Shown in pieces: positions 1-7,444 of a stretch of DNA of 13,111 nt. The notes below the pieces were generated by a model. The model was not told the DNA's origin. It saw nothing but the letters and a program-made list of their open reading frames with translations, and did not search any database. The stretch comes from DATKEG01 sp035544515 (GTDB lineage Bacteria > Acidobacteriota > Vicinamibacteria > Fen-336), in assembly GCA_035544515.1 (NCBI GenBank), contig DATKEG010000041.1, forward strand, positions 1 to 13,111. Reading direction: 5' to 3'. How positions within the stretch are numbered: the first letter of the stretch is position 1; every line of letters begins with the position of its first letter. A program made the translations under genes and the position numbers.

Positions 1-1388
1 GGCTTGCCCAGCCATTCCTGCAGCGCGAGCGCCTCGAGCCGCGCGGCCGCCAGCTCCTCGTCGAGGGTGACCGGCTTCCGCCGGGCGCGGCTCGGCTTGA
101 GCCGCGCCGCGAGCACGTCCACCTCCGGGTCGGGCGCCTCCTTCGTCCGCGGGTCGTAGGGCGCGCTCGGCCGCGCGGAGCGCACCGCGGCGCGGCGCGT
201 CTCCAGCGCGGCGCTCGTGCCCTTCTGCAGGAGGTCGTGGATGGCGGCCAGCACCTTCGCGTTCTTCGGCAGGTCGCCGTGGGCTTCCACCACCCAGAAG
301 GTCGCCACGCCTTCGAGCAGGCCCGTCTCGTGCGGCACCCGCCCGTCGCCGTCGAGCGTGCTCTCGTAGCGGAAGCGGCCCGGGCCGTCCACGTGGATGC
401 GGTGCGGCGTCTCCTGGTTGTAGCCGCCGACGAAGATCATCCGGCCCGCGTCGATCACGGGGTCCAGCTCGGTCATGAACGCCTTGCCGCGGTCGAGCAG
501 GCCCTGGTGCACGGGCAGGTTGCCCCAGGTCGCGACGTCGAACAGCTTCCGGTGATCGTCGCCGCCGAGGTCGAGCCTGGGCGACGGCAGCAGCTGGTAC
601 GACCCGAGGAACGTGTTCAGGATCCGCAACACGCCGGTGCGGTCGTGCTGGAAGTCCAGCTTGTCGAGCGTCTTCACCGTCTTCTCCTCGCCGGTGAGCG
701 CGAGGGGGATCGCGTAGGAGCCGCGGTTGGGCGTGCCCATCATGACCAGGCGCCCGCCACGGCCCGCACCGGACGGGTCCTGCATGGAGGCCCACAGCTC
801 CGGGAACCGCTGGATGAACCGCCGCGCCACGATGCCCCCCATGGAGTGCGCGACGAGGTGGCACGGCTCGCCCTGGGCCCAGGTCCGCACCTCGTCCGCG
901 AGCGCGGCCGCGCTGCGGTCCACGTCCACGCGCCAGTCGTAGGGGAAGGGGCGCGTCTGCCAGCGGGCCTGCAGCGCGAGCAGGATCGGCAGGTATACCT
1001 TCTTGTAGAGTTGCTTGGGCTTGATCGTGGGCGGCGGCGGGGGAGAATCGCCCGTGTTGGCCAGCCGCATGTCCTCCAGCCGCCCCTGGAAGATGCGGAA
1101 GTAGTTCACCCAGACGAGGTCCGCGTCGCCGTCCGCGTCGACGGAGTCGAGCTCCGTGCCCATGAGGCCCGGCAGCACGATCACGCGCCCCAGCCCGGGA
1201 CCACGGCGGCGGCTGCGCGCGTGACGGTAGGCGCTGGCCAGGGCGTCGGGCCCCATCTGCGCCTGGAGGATCGCGCGCTCCTCGGCGTCGAGCAGCAGGA
1301 GAGCGCCGCGCGCGGCCTCGACGTCGCCCGCGGACAGGGCGTCGTCGAGCGCAGCGAGGCCGGGACGTCGCTGACGATCGATCTGCAT
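1..1388 (-). CDS. LCAT/PDAT-type alpha/beta hydrolase (lipase/acyltransferase-like), C-terminus cut by window edge
   Basis: The frame is open from an ATG at 1388 to the left edge, giving at least 462 residues. Visible motifs match lecithin:cholesterol acyltransferase-like hydrolases: an N-terminal VIVLPGLMGTELDS strand and loop (about residues 70-83, oxyanion region), a PYDWR motif near residue 150, the nucleophile elbow LVAHSMGG with Ser182, a GDGRVP motif supplying Asp348, and AHGDLPKN supplying His370. This is a complete Ser-Asp-His triad in the expected order. The tail after about residue 385 is charged and low in complexity. There is no signal peptide, so it is probably cytosolic, unlike secreted LCAT or bacterial lipases. 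The start is supported by a GAGAGG Shine-Dalgarno about 8 nt upstream and a sigma70 promoter before it. The substrate is unknown; an acyl ester, lipid or polyester are all possible. The fold and triad are secure, the exact reaction is not. Confidence 0.85.
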   Translation of the reverse strand, partial: MQIDRQRRPGLAALDDALSAGDVEAARGALLLLDAEERAILQAQMGPDALASAYRHARSRRRGPGLGRVIVLPGLMGTELDSVDADGDADLVWVNYFRIFQGRLEDMRLANTGDSPPPPPTIKPKQLYKKVYLPILLALQARWQTRPFPYDWRVDVDRSAAALADEVRTWAQGEPCHLVAHSMGGIVARRFIQRFPELWASMQDPSGAGRGGRLVMMGTPNRGSYAIPLALTGEEKTVKTLDKLDFQHDRTGVLRILNTFLGSYQLLPSPRLDLGGDDHRKLFDVATWGNLPVHQGLLDRGKAFMTELDPVIDAGRMIFVGGYNQETPHRIHVDGPGRFRYESTLDGDGRVPHETGLLEGVATFWVVEAHGDLPKNAKVLAAIHDLLQKGTSAALETRRAAVRSARPSAPYDPRTKEAPDPEVDVLAARLKPSRARRKPVTLDEELAAARLEALALQEWLGK

Positions 1389-1416
1389 GGTGACCTCTCG
1401 GGGGGATGCGAAGCGG

Positions 1417-1446
1417 GTTATGCCCCCAAACCCGAGAGCTTGTCAA
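1417..1446 (-). promoter_or_regulatory. sigma70-type promoter for the LCAT-like hydrolase
   Basis: On the minus strand a perfect -35 TTGACA (1441-1446) is followed after 18 bp by CATAAC (1417-1422, four of six matches to TATAAT). The expected transcript start is near 1410, about 22 nt before the ATG at 1388. It lies in an 82-bp gap that is clearly AT-richer than its surroundings, with a T6 run just upstream (minus strand) that may also help end transcription of the preceding serine hydrolase gene. Confidence 0.6.
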
Positions 1447-1470
1447 CCAAAAAACGGATAACGGCCGGCC

Positions 1471-2772
1471 TCAGCGCAGCGGCGGAGGGGCCACGATCGA
1501 CTGGTAGACGAGCGTGCGGAAGCGTCCCTGCAGGTCGAGGCCGCCGCTGGGCAGGAGCTGGGCCATGAACACGGCCACGAGCTTCTCCTGCGGATCGGCC
1601 CAATAGCCCGTGTAATACGCCCCACCCCACCCGAACTCCCCGACCGATCCGTGGCGGCCGGCGCGCCCGACGTGCTCGACGATCTCGAACCCGAGCCCGA
1701 ACCCGACCCCGAACCCGCTCCGCGCCTCGCTGAAGAGCGTGCCCACGTGGTTCGACGTCATCAGCTCCACCGTCTTCGGGCCGAGGATGCGCACGCCGTC
1801 GAGCTCGCCGCCGCCGAGCAGCGCCTGCAGCAGGCGCGCGTAGTCGCGCGCGGTGGACAGGAGGCCGGCCCCGCCGGAGAACGCCTGGCGCGGGCCGTCC
1901 ACGTAGGCGCCCTGGCCGGTGCCCTCGTCGGGCGCGCGCACGAGCGCGCCGTCCCTGGCCGAGTAGACGGCGGCCAGCCGGCTCTTCTTGGTGGGTGGCA
2001 GGTAGAAGTGCGTGTCGCTCATGCCGAGCGGCTGGAAGATCCGCGTCTCGAAGAACTCGTCCAGGCTCAGGCCGGAGGCCTTCTCCACGACCGCTCCGAG
2101 CACGTCGGTGGAGAAGCCGTAGACGTATTTCTCGCCGGGCTGCGCCTCGAAGGGCAGGCTCGGCAGGCGGTCGATGGCCGCCGCGATGGGCTCGCCCTTG
2201 TCCGCGAAGTACCAGCCGAGCACGCCGGCCGCCTTGTATTGGGGCTCGGCGGCGCCCCAGCCGTACGAAAGGCCCGAGGTGTGCGTGAGCAGGTCGCGCA
2301 CGGTGATCTCGCGCTTCGCCGGGACGACGCTCACCGGCGTGCCGGGCACGGCGCCGGCCGGCGCGGCCACGAACACGGTCGTCTTCTTGAAGGACGGGAT
2401 GTAGCGGAACACCGGGTCGGCCAGGCCCAGGCGTCCCTCCTCCACCAGCATCATGGCCGCGACGCTGGTGACCGCCTTGGACATGGAGGCGATCCGGAAG
2501 ATCGTGTCCGTCCGCATGGGCACACCCGCCTCGCGGTCCGCCTGCCCGGCCGCTTCGAGGTGCGCCAGCTTCCCCCCGCGGGCCACGAGCGTGACCACGC
2601 CCGCCACGCGGCCCTCGTCCACGTAGCGCTTCACGACGGCCGTCAGGCGCCGCAGCCGCTCGGACGACAGGCCCACCGCCTCGGGCCTGGCCGGCGCCAG
2701 CGCCTGCGCCGCCGCGCTCGTGGCCAGCGCGGCCAGGACGGCAAGGACGATCCCGACGCGCCGGGACTTCAG
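1471..2772 (-). CDS. Secreted class-C beta-lactamase-family serine hydrolase (EstB/penicillin-binding-protein-like)
   Basis: About 433 residues. After a signal peptide (LKSRRVGIVLAVLAALATSA, cleavage after the following AAAQA) come the three family motifs. S96-M-S-K99 is the nucleophile and general base. Tyr218 in the KYVYGFS stretch stands where these esterases have the catalytic tyrosine of the Y-x-N-like motif. FGWGG (about 380-384) takes the place of the KTG/HxG box. A glycine-phenylalanine repeat, GFGVGFGLGFE (353-363), precedes it. Members cleave esters, beta-lactams or D-amino-acid peptides; nothing here picks one. The start is the odd part. The only ATG/GTG/TTG upstream in frame is a GTG at 3012, far inside the upstream gene, and no such codon occurs between it and the signal peptide. 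A CTG at 2772 overlaps the upstream stop as CTGA and places the signal peptide at the N-terminus. Translational coupling to the upstream Tat-signal gene is likely. Confidence 0.85.
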   Translation of the reverse strand: MKSRRVGIVLAVLAALATSAAAQALAPARPEAVGLSSERLRRLTAVVKRYVDEGRVAGVVTLVARGGKLAHLEAAGQADREAGVPMRTDTIFRIASMSKAVTSVAAMMLVEEGRLGLADPVFRYIPSFKKTTVFVAAPAGAVPGTPVSVVPAKREITVRDLLTHTSGLSYGWGAAEPQYKAAGVLGWYFADKGEPIAAAIDRLPSLPFEAQPGEKYVYGFSTDVLGAVVEKASGLSLDEFFETRIFQPLGMSDTHFYLPPTKKSRLAAVYSARDGALVRAPDEGTGQGAYVDGPRQAFSGGAGLLSTARDYARLLQALLGGGELDGVRILGPKTVELMTSNHVGTLFSEARSGFGVGFGLGFEIVEHVGRAGRHGSVGEFGWGGAYYTGYWADPQEKLVAVFMAQLLPSGGLDLQGRFRTLVYQSIVAPPPLR

Positions 2773-3419
2773 CGGTGCCCGTCGGGATGCGCGCAGCCCG
2801 GGAAGGTCGCGTGGAAGACGTTGCCCGTCCAGCCCAGCTCGCGCATGCCGATCTCGCTCGAGAAATAGGCGCCGCTGATCCAGCCCTTCAGGTGGTCGAA
2901 GTGGTCGCGCAGCGTCGGGTGCGCGAGGCCCTTCGCGTCCCTGGCTCCGGGGGCCGCGGTGGACGCGTCGGTGAGCAGCTCGACCTGCTGCGTGCCCGTG
3001 AGGGACTTCCACGGCCGCCCGAAGCGGTCGATCGACTCGCCCTCGACGGCGCCGAGCGCGTTGAGGAACCTCCGCTGGTTCTCCTGGGTGTCCACGGACA
3101 GGAGCTGGTCCACGAACCGGCCGACGCCGGCCGACGTGGATCCGGGCACGACCTGCTCGGCCAGCGAGACGAGCGTCTCGCCCTGATGGCCGTCGAGGAA
3201 GGCCGGCTTCCAGTCCCTGGCGGCCGCGGCCGCCTCCGCCTCGACGAGGGCCGACGGATCCGCGAGGTGCCGGTGCACGGGATGGGACTCGGCCACCGCG
3301 GGCAGGGCCATGCCGGCGCCGACGCCGGCGGCGAGCGCGCGGATGGCGGCGCGCCGGTCCATCCCGCCGGCAGCGGGGGGCGCCGGCGGCAGAACGGTCA
3401 GGGGCTTCATCTCGGCCAT
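2769..3419 (-). CDS. Gluconate 2-dehydrogenase subunit 3-like protein with Tat signal (small subunit of a GMC dehydrogenase)
   Basis: 216 residues from the ATG at 3419, chosen because a GAGG Shine-Dalgarno lies 8 nt upstream; a start 60 bases earlier lacks this. A twin-arginine signal is visible (DRRAAIRAL with Arg22-Arg23, then a hydrophobic stretch to PAVA near residue 43). The mature part has the family pattern: ETLVSLAEQVVPG (81-93) followed by a FVDQLL helix, a CHAT-like aromatic segment HFDHLKGWISGAYFSSEIG (173-191) and the terminal GWTGNVFHATFPGC-HPDGH. In gluconate, fructose and FAD-glucose dehydrogenases this subunit carries the flavoprotein partner through the Tat pathway and stabilises it. 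The likely partner is the GMC protein encoded divergently 111 bp away, which lacks its own signal. The stop overlaps the CTG start of the serine hydrolase, so those two genes form one operon. Confidence 0.85.
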   Translation of the reverse strand: MAEMKPLTVLPPAPPAAGGMDRRAAIRALAAGVGAGMALPAVAESHPVHRHLADPSALVEAEAAAAARDWKPAFLDGHQGETLVSLAEQVVPGSTSAGVGRFVDQLLSVDTQENQRRFLNALGAVEGESIDRFGRPWKSLTGTQQVELLTDASTAAPGARDAKGLAHPTLRDHFDHLKGWISGAYFSSEIGMRELGWTGNVFHATFPGCAHPDGHR

Positions 3420-3530
3420 GGGCTTCGCCTCACCAGGATGCGCGAGGCTAACATGCGCGGGCGGAGGGGGACAACCCATCCCCGCGCCGTGTTACGCTTC
3501 CGCCCTCTCGAGAATCAAGGGTGGTGGCGG

Positions 3531-5225
3531 ATGCAAGACCAGGCGGGGAAGACCTTCGACGTGCTCGTGGTGGGATCGGGAGCATCCGGCGGTTGGGCCG
3601 CCAAGCGCATGGCGGAAGCGGGCCTCGACGTGGCCCTCCTCGACGCCGGCCGCGACCTCAGCCTGGCCGACTTCAGCGAGCACAAGCCCGCGTTCGAGCT
3701 CCCGTACCGGGACCGGGCCCCGGAGGTCATCCGCCGCACGCGGCCTCGACAGAAAGAGTGCTACGCGTGCATGGAGTACAACTACGACTGGTTCTGCAAC
3801 GACATCGAGGAGCCGTACACCACGGCCGAGGGCAAGCCGTTCAGCTGGCAGGGACGCATGCGCGTCACCGGCGGGCGCACCACGGTGTGGGGCCGCCAGA
3901 GCTATCGCCTCAGCGAGCACGATTTCAAGGCCGCTTCCCACGACGGCTTCGGCGAGGACTGGCCGCTCGGCTACGCCGACCTCGAGCGATATTACGACCT
4001 CGTCGAGGATTACGTGGGCATCAGCGGGATGGCCGAGGGGGTGTACGAGCTGCCCGACAGCCGCTTCCTCCCCGCCATGGGCATGACCTGCGCGGAGACA
4101 CGACTGCGCCACCGCGTGAAGGACAAGCTCGGCTGGACGGTGACGGTCGGCCGCGCCGCGGTGGTGACCAGGCCGCACCACGGCCGCGCGCCCTGCCACT
4201 ACTGCGGGCCCTGCGAGCGCGGCTGCGTGACCAACTCGTACTTCAACGCGGCCTTGACCACGGTCGCGGACGCGAAGAAGACCGGCCGCTGCACGCACAT
4301 CCCGAACGCCATGGTCTACAAGGTCCTGATGGATACGGACCGGAACCGGGCGAAGGGCGTGCTCTACATCGACCGCGACACGCGCGAGCCGCGCGAGGTG
4401 TTCGGCAAGGCCGTCGTGCTCTGCGCGCAGGCGCTCGAATCCGCGCGCATCCTCCTCAACTCGAAGAACCGGCAATACCCCGGCGGCCTGGCCAACTCGA
4501 GCGGCGCGCTCGGCCATTACCTGATGGACCACCTCTGGGTCGCGGGCGGAGCGAGCGGACAGTTCCCCGACCTGCCCGCCGAGAAGCCCTCGCTGGACCG
4601 GCCGCTCCGTCCCAACGGCATCTACGTCATCCGCTTCCAGAACACGAAGAGCGGCCCCCGCAGCTCGAAGTTCCTCCGCGGCTACGGATTCCAGGGCCGG
4701 GGCAACGTGGACTTCGACTGGAACGCGCCCGGCTTCGGCCAGGCCTTCAAGGACCGGCTCAGGGCGCCGGTGACCACGCTCGGGCTCGCCGGCTTCGGCG
4801 AGTGCCTGCCCTATTTCGAGAACTACGTGGAGATCGACCCCGACGTGGTGGACGTCTACGGCATCCCGGTGCTGAAGATCCACATGGCCTGGGGCGAGAA
4901 CGAGAAGAAGATCATCCCCGACATGGCCGAGACCGCCGTGCAGATGATGGAGGCGGCCGGGGCGAAGAACATCCAGCCCTACACCGTCGCCAACCGCGTG
5001 CCCGGGATGGGCATCCACGAGATGGGCGTCGCGCGCATGGGCAAGGACCCCAAGACGTCGGTGCTGAACCAGTTCCAGCAGGCCCACGACGTGCGCAACC
5101 TGTTCGTGATGGACGCCGCGGGGTTTACCTCCGGGGGCTGCCAGAACCCCACGCTCACCATCATGGCGCTGGCCGTGCGCTCGACCGACTACCTGATGGG
5201 CGAGCTCAAGCGCGCGAACCTGTAG
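3531..5225 (+). CDS. GMC-family FAD-dependent oxidoreductase (gluconate/sugar dehydrogenase large-subunit type) with four-cysteine motif
   Basis: 564 residues. The ATG at 3531 follows a purine-rich GGTGGTGGCGG tract, and the protein begins directly with the FAD-binding beta-alpha-beta unit (FDVLVVGSGASGGWAAKRM, Gly15, Gly17, Gly20). Further GMC signatures are RVTGGRTTVWGRQSYR (111-126, isoalloxazine region), PGMGIHEMGVARMG with His496 as probable catalytic base, and GCQNPTLTIMAL with Asn539 as its partner, the last inside the C-terminal FAD-contact block. Between them lies PCHYCGPCERGC with Cys222, 225, 228 and 232, spaced like an Fe-S ligand set. Related three-subunit dehydrogenases use a [3Fe-4S] cluster in this region to pass electrons to cytochrome c. 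The protein has no signal peptide, consistent with piggy-back export with the Tat subunit encoded divergently. It oxidises an alcohol or sugar hydroxyl; the substrate is not readable. No cytochrome c gene is adjacent. Confidence 0.9.
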   Translation: MQDQAGKTFDVLVVGSGASGGWAAKRMAEAGLDVALLDAGRDLSLADFSEHKPAFELPYRDRAPEVIRRTRPRQKECYACMEYNYDWFCNDIEEPYTTAEGKPFSWQGRMRVTGGRTTVWGRQSYRLSEHDFKAASHDGFGEDWPLGYADLERYYDLVEDYVGISGMAEGVYELPDSRFLPAMGMTCAETRLRHRVKDKLGWTVTVGRAAVVTRPHHGRAPCHYCGPCERGCVTNSYFNAALTTVADAKKTGRCTHIPNAMVYKVLMDTDRNRAKGVLYIDRDTREPREVFGKAVVLCAQALESARILLNSKNRQYPGGLANSSGALGHYLMDHLWVAGGASGQFPDLPAEKPSLDRPLRPNGIYVIRFQNTKSGPRSSKFLRGYGFQGRGNVDFDWNAPGFGQAFKDRLRAPVTTLGLAGFGECLPYFENYVEIDPDVVDVYGIPVLKIHMAWGENEKKIIPDMAETAVQMMEAAGAKNIQPYTVANRVPGMGIHEMGVARMGKDPKTSVLNQFQQAHDVRNLFVMDAAGFTSGGCQNPTLTIMALAVRSTDYLMGELKRANL

Positions 5226-5236
5226 CGGCGCGGCCG

Positions 5237-6751
<1,515 letters not shown>

Positions 6752-6759
6752 CGCGTGGC

Positions 6760-6765
6760 ATTCTA
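6760..6765 (-). promoter_or_regulatory. -10 element directly before the sigma54 activator start (possible leaderless mRNA)
   Basis: TAGAAT on the minus strand (five of six to TATAAT) ends 8 nt before the ATG at 6751. No ribosome binding site lies in between, and no good -35 is seen. If this is the -10, transcription would start at or within a few bases of the ATG. Confidence 0.4.
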
Positions 6766-6783
6766 GTCGCAGACACGACGAAA

Positions 6784-6810
6784 CGGCCGGCCACCGAAGG
6801 TGGCCGGCCG
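6784..6810 (-). terminator. Perfect 12-bp hairpin after the secreted-protein gene
   Basis: CGGCCGGCCACC (6784-6795) and GGTGGCCGGCCG (6799-6810) are exact reverse complements around a 3-nt loop. On the minus strand the stem is followed by TTTCGTCGTGTC, a short, weak T stretch. It lies 22 bp beyond the stop of the secreted-protein gene and just upstream of the sigma54 activator, so an intrinsic terminator separating the two units is the simplest reading. Confidence 0.6.
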
Positions 6811-6832
6811 CGTGGCACCCGGGTTCGGATGG

Positions 6833-7249
6833 CTACCGCGCGGCGACGATGACGAGCTCGGGGCCGCCGGCCACCTTGCGCTCCATCAGCTCGCGCTCCA
6901 GCTGCGTGCGGGGAAGGTCGCGGCCGCTGCCGCCGCCCATCCACACCTGGCGCAGGATGTAGGTGTCCCCGTACTTGTGGAAGACGAGCTTGGCCTCGTC
7001 CTCCGTGCGCGACTCGAGCCGGTTGGTGACGCTGAACGCGCCCACGCCGGCGCCGCGGACGAGCACCGTGCCGAGCGGCCCGGTCGCGGTCAGGGTGTAG
7101 GTGCCGGGCGGCAGCGCCTTCGCGCTGTTCACGGTGAAGCTGAACGGCACCTTGCAGGTGATCTGGCCCGCCTGGCTCGGCGAGGCCGCGGCGGTGAACA
7201 GCGCGATGAGAGCCGCCGCCCACAGCGTCTTGACGTTTCGCTTCGTCAT
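6833..7249 (-). CDS. Small secreted protein of the acidobacterial 'PFxFxV...LPxGTYT' type, function unknown
   Basis: 138 residues from the ATG at 7249, which has a textbook AGGAGG (7257-7262) 7 nt upstream, so expression is probably strong. A signal peptide is clear: KR-K charges, hydrophobic core TLWAAALIALFTAAAS, cleavage after PSQA near residue 27. The mature part carries VPFSFTVNSAKALPPGTYTL (34-53), then KLVFHKYGDTYILRQVW (87-103) and a charged tail LPRTQLERELMERK (112-125). I recognise this order of motifs from short secreted proteins that are numerous in Acidobacteriota and have no known role; a small beta-rich fold is likely. It stands alone, divergent from the purine permease, with a hairpin behind it. 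Family recognition is from memory and was not searched. Confidence 0.75.
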   Translation of the reverse strand: MTKRNVKTLWAAALIALFTAAASPSQAGQITCKVPFSFTVNSAKALPPGTYTLTATGPLGTVLVRGAGVGAFSVTNRLESRTEDEAKLVFHKYGDTYILRQVWMGGGSGRDLPRTQLERELMERKVAGGPELVIVAAR

Positions 7250-7256
7250 GATCAAG

Positions 7257-7262
7257 CCTCCT
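7257..7262 (-). promoter_or_regulatory. Consensus ribosome binding site of the secreted protein
   Basis: AGGAGG on the minus strand with a 7-nt spacer fixes the start of the secreted protein at 7249 rather than at any upstream in-frame position of the long open frame. Confidence 0.8.
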
Positions 7263-7278
7263 GCCGCCGGATGATGCT

Positions 7279-7301
7279 CAGTGGCGGCTGCCGCGCCACT
7301 G
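7279..7301. promoter_or_regulatory. 23-bp dyad in the divergent intergenic region (operator or leader hairpin candidate)
   Basis: CAGTGGCG (7279-7286) and CGCCACTG (7294-7301) are perfect inverted repeats separated by 7 bp. The dyad lies 30-52 bp before the secreted-protein start, where an operator or 5' leader hairpin would sit. The rest of the 195-bp gap (7250-7444) holds a (CG)7 run at 7317-7330 and a -10-like box before the permease; I see nothing else in it. Confidence 0.4.
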
Positions 7302-7429
7302 GTGCAGGAGACGTGCCGCGCGCGCGCGCGGGTGCTCCGCGCGGCGCTGCAATCACTTGCCGCTGCGCGGCGCGCGCGCTCCCCCGGGCGCTGGGCGGAT
7401 CCCCACAGGGCTGTGCGCCGCGACGCAGT

Positions 7430-7435
7430 CATAAT
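7430..7435 (+). promoter_or_regulatory. -10-like element before the purine permease (possible leaderless start)
   Basis: CATAAT (five of six to TATAAT) ends 9 nt before the ATG at 7445. The intervening GCCCGCGCC contains no Shine-Dalgarno, and there is no recognisable -35. The layout resembles that in front of the sigma54 activator. Confidence 0.35.
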
Positions 7436-7444
7436 GCCCGCGCC

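Noticed and set aside
237..1568. Long plus-strand open frame of 443 codons opposite the LCAT-like hydrolase
   Set aside because: Its translation is rich in Arg, His, Glu and Val without domain pattern; the minus strand carries a full catalytic triad and conserved motifs. It is a high-GC antisense shadow.
1687..1722. CCCGAA/CCCGAG hexamer repeat
   Set aside because: It lies within the serine hydrolase gene and encodes the Gly-Phe repeat GFGVGFGLGFE; glycine-aromatic repeats at this place are normal for the family.
2775..3530. Extension of the GMC gene upstream to 2775
   Set aside because: The extra 252 residues are antisense to the Tat-signal subunit gene and resemble nothing; the FAD-binding fold begins right after the ATG at 3531.
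3420..3530. Sigma70 boxes in the divergent region between the dehydrogenase subunit genes
   Set aside because: Only partial matches such as GGGACA or TTGATT with poor -10 partners were seen on either strand; none is good enough to call.
6813..6828. TGGCAC-N5-TT sequence resembling a sigma54 promoter on the plus strand
   Set aside because: The -12 GC is missing (TTCG instead of TTGC), and no plus-strand gene follows for more than 600 bp.
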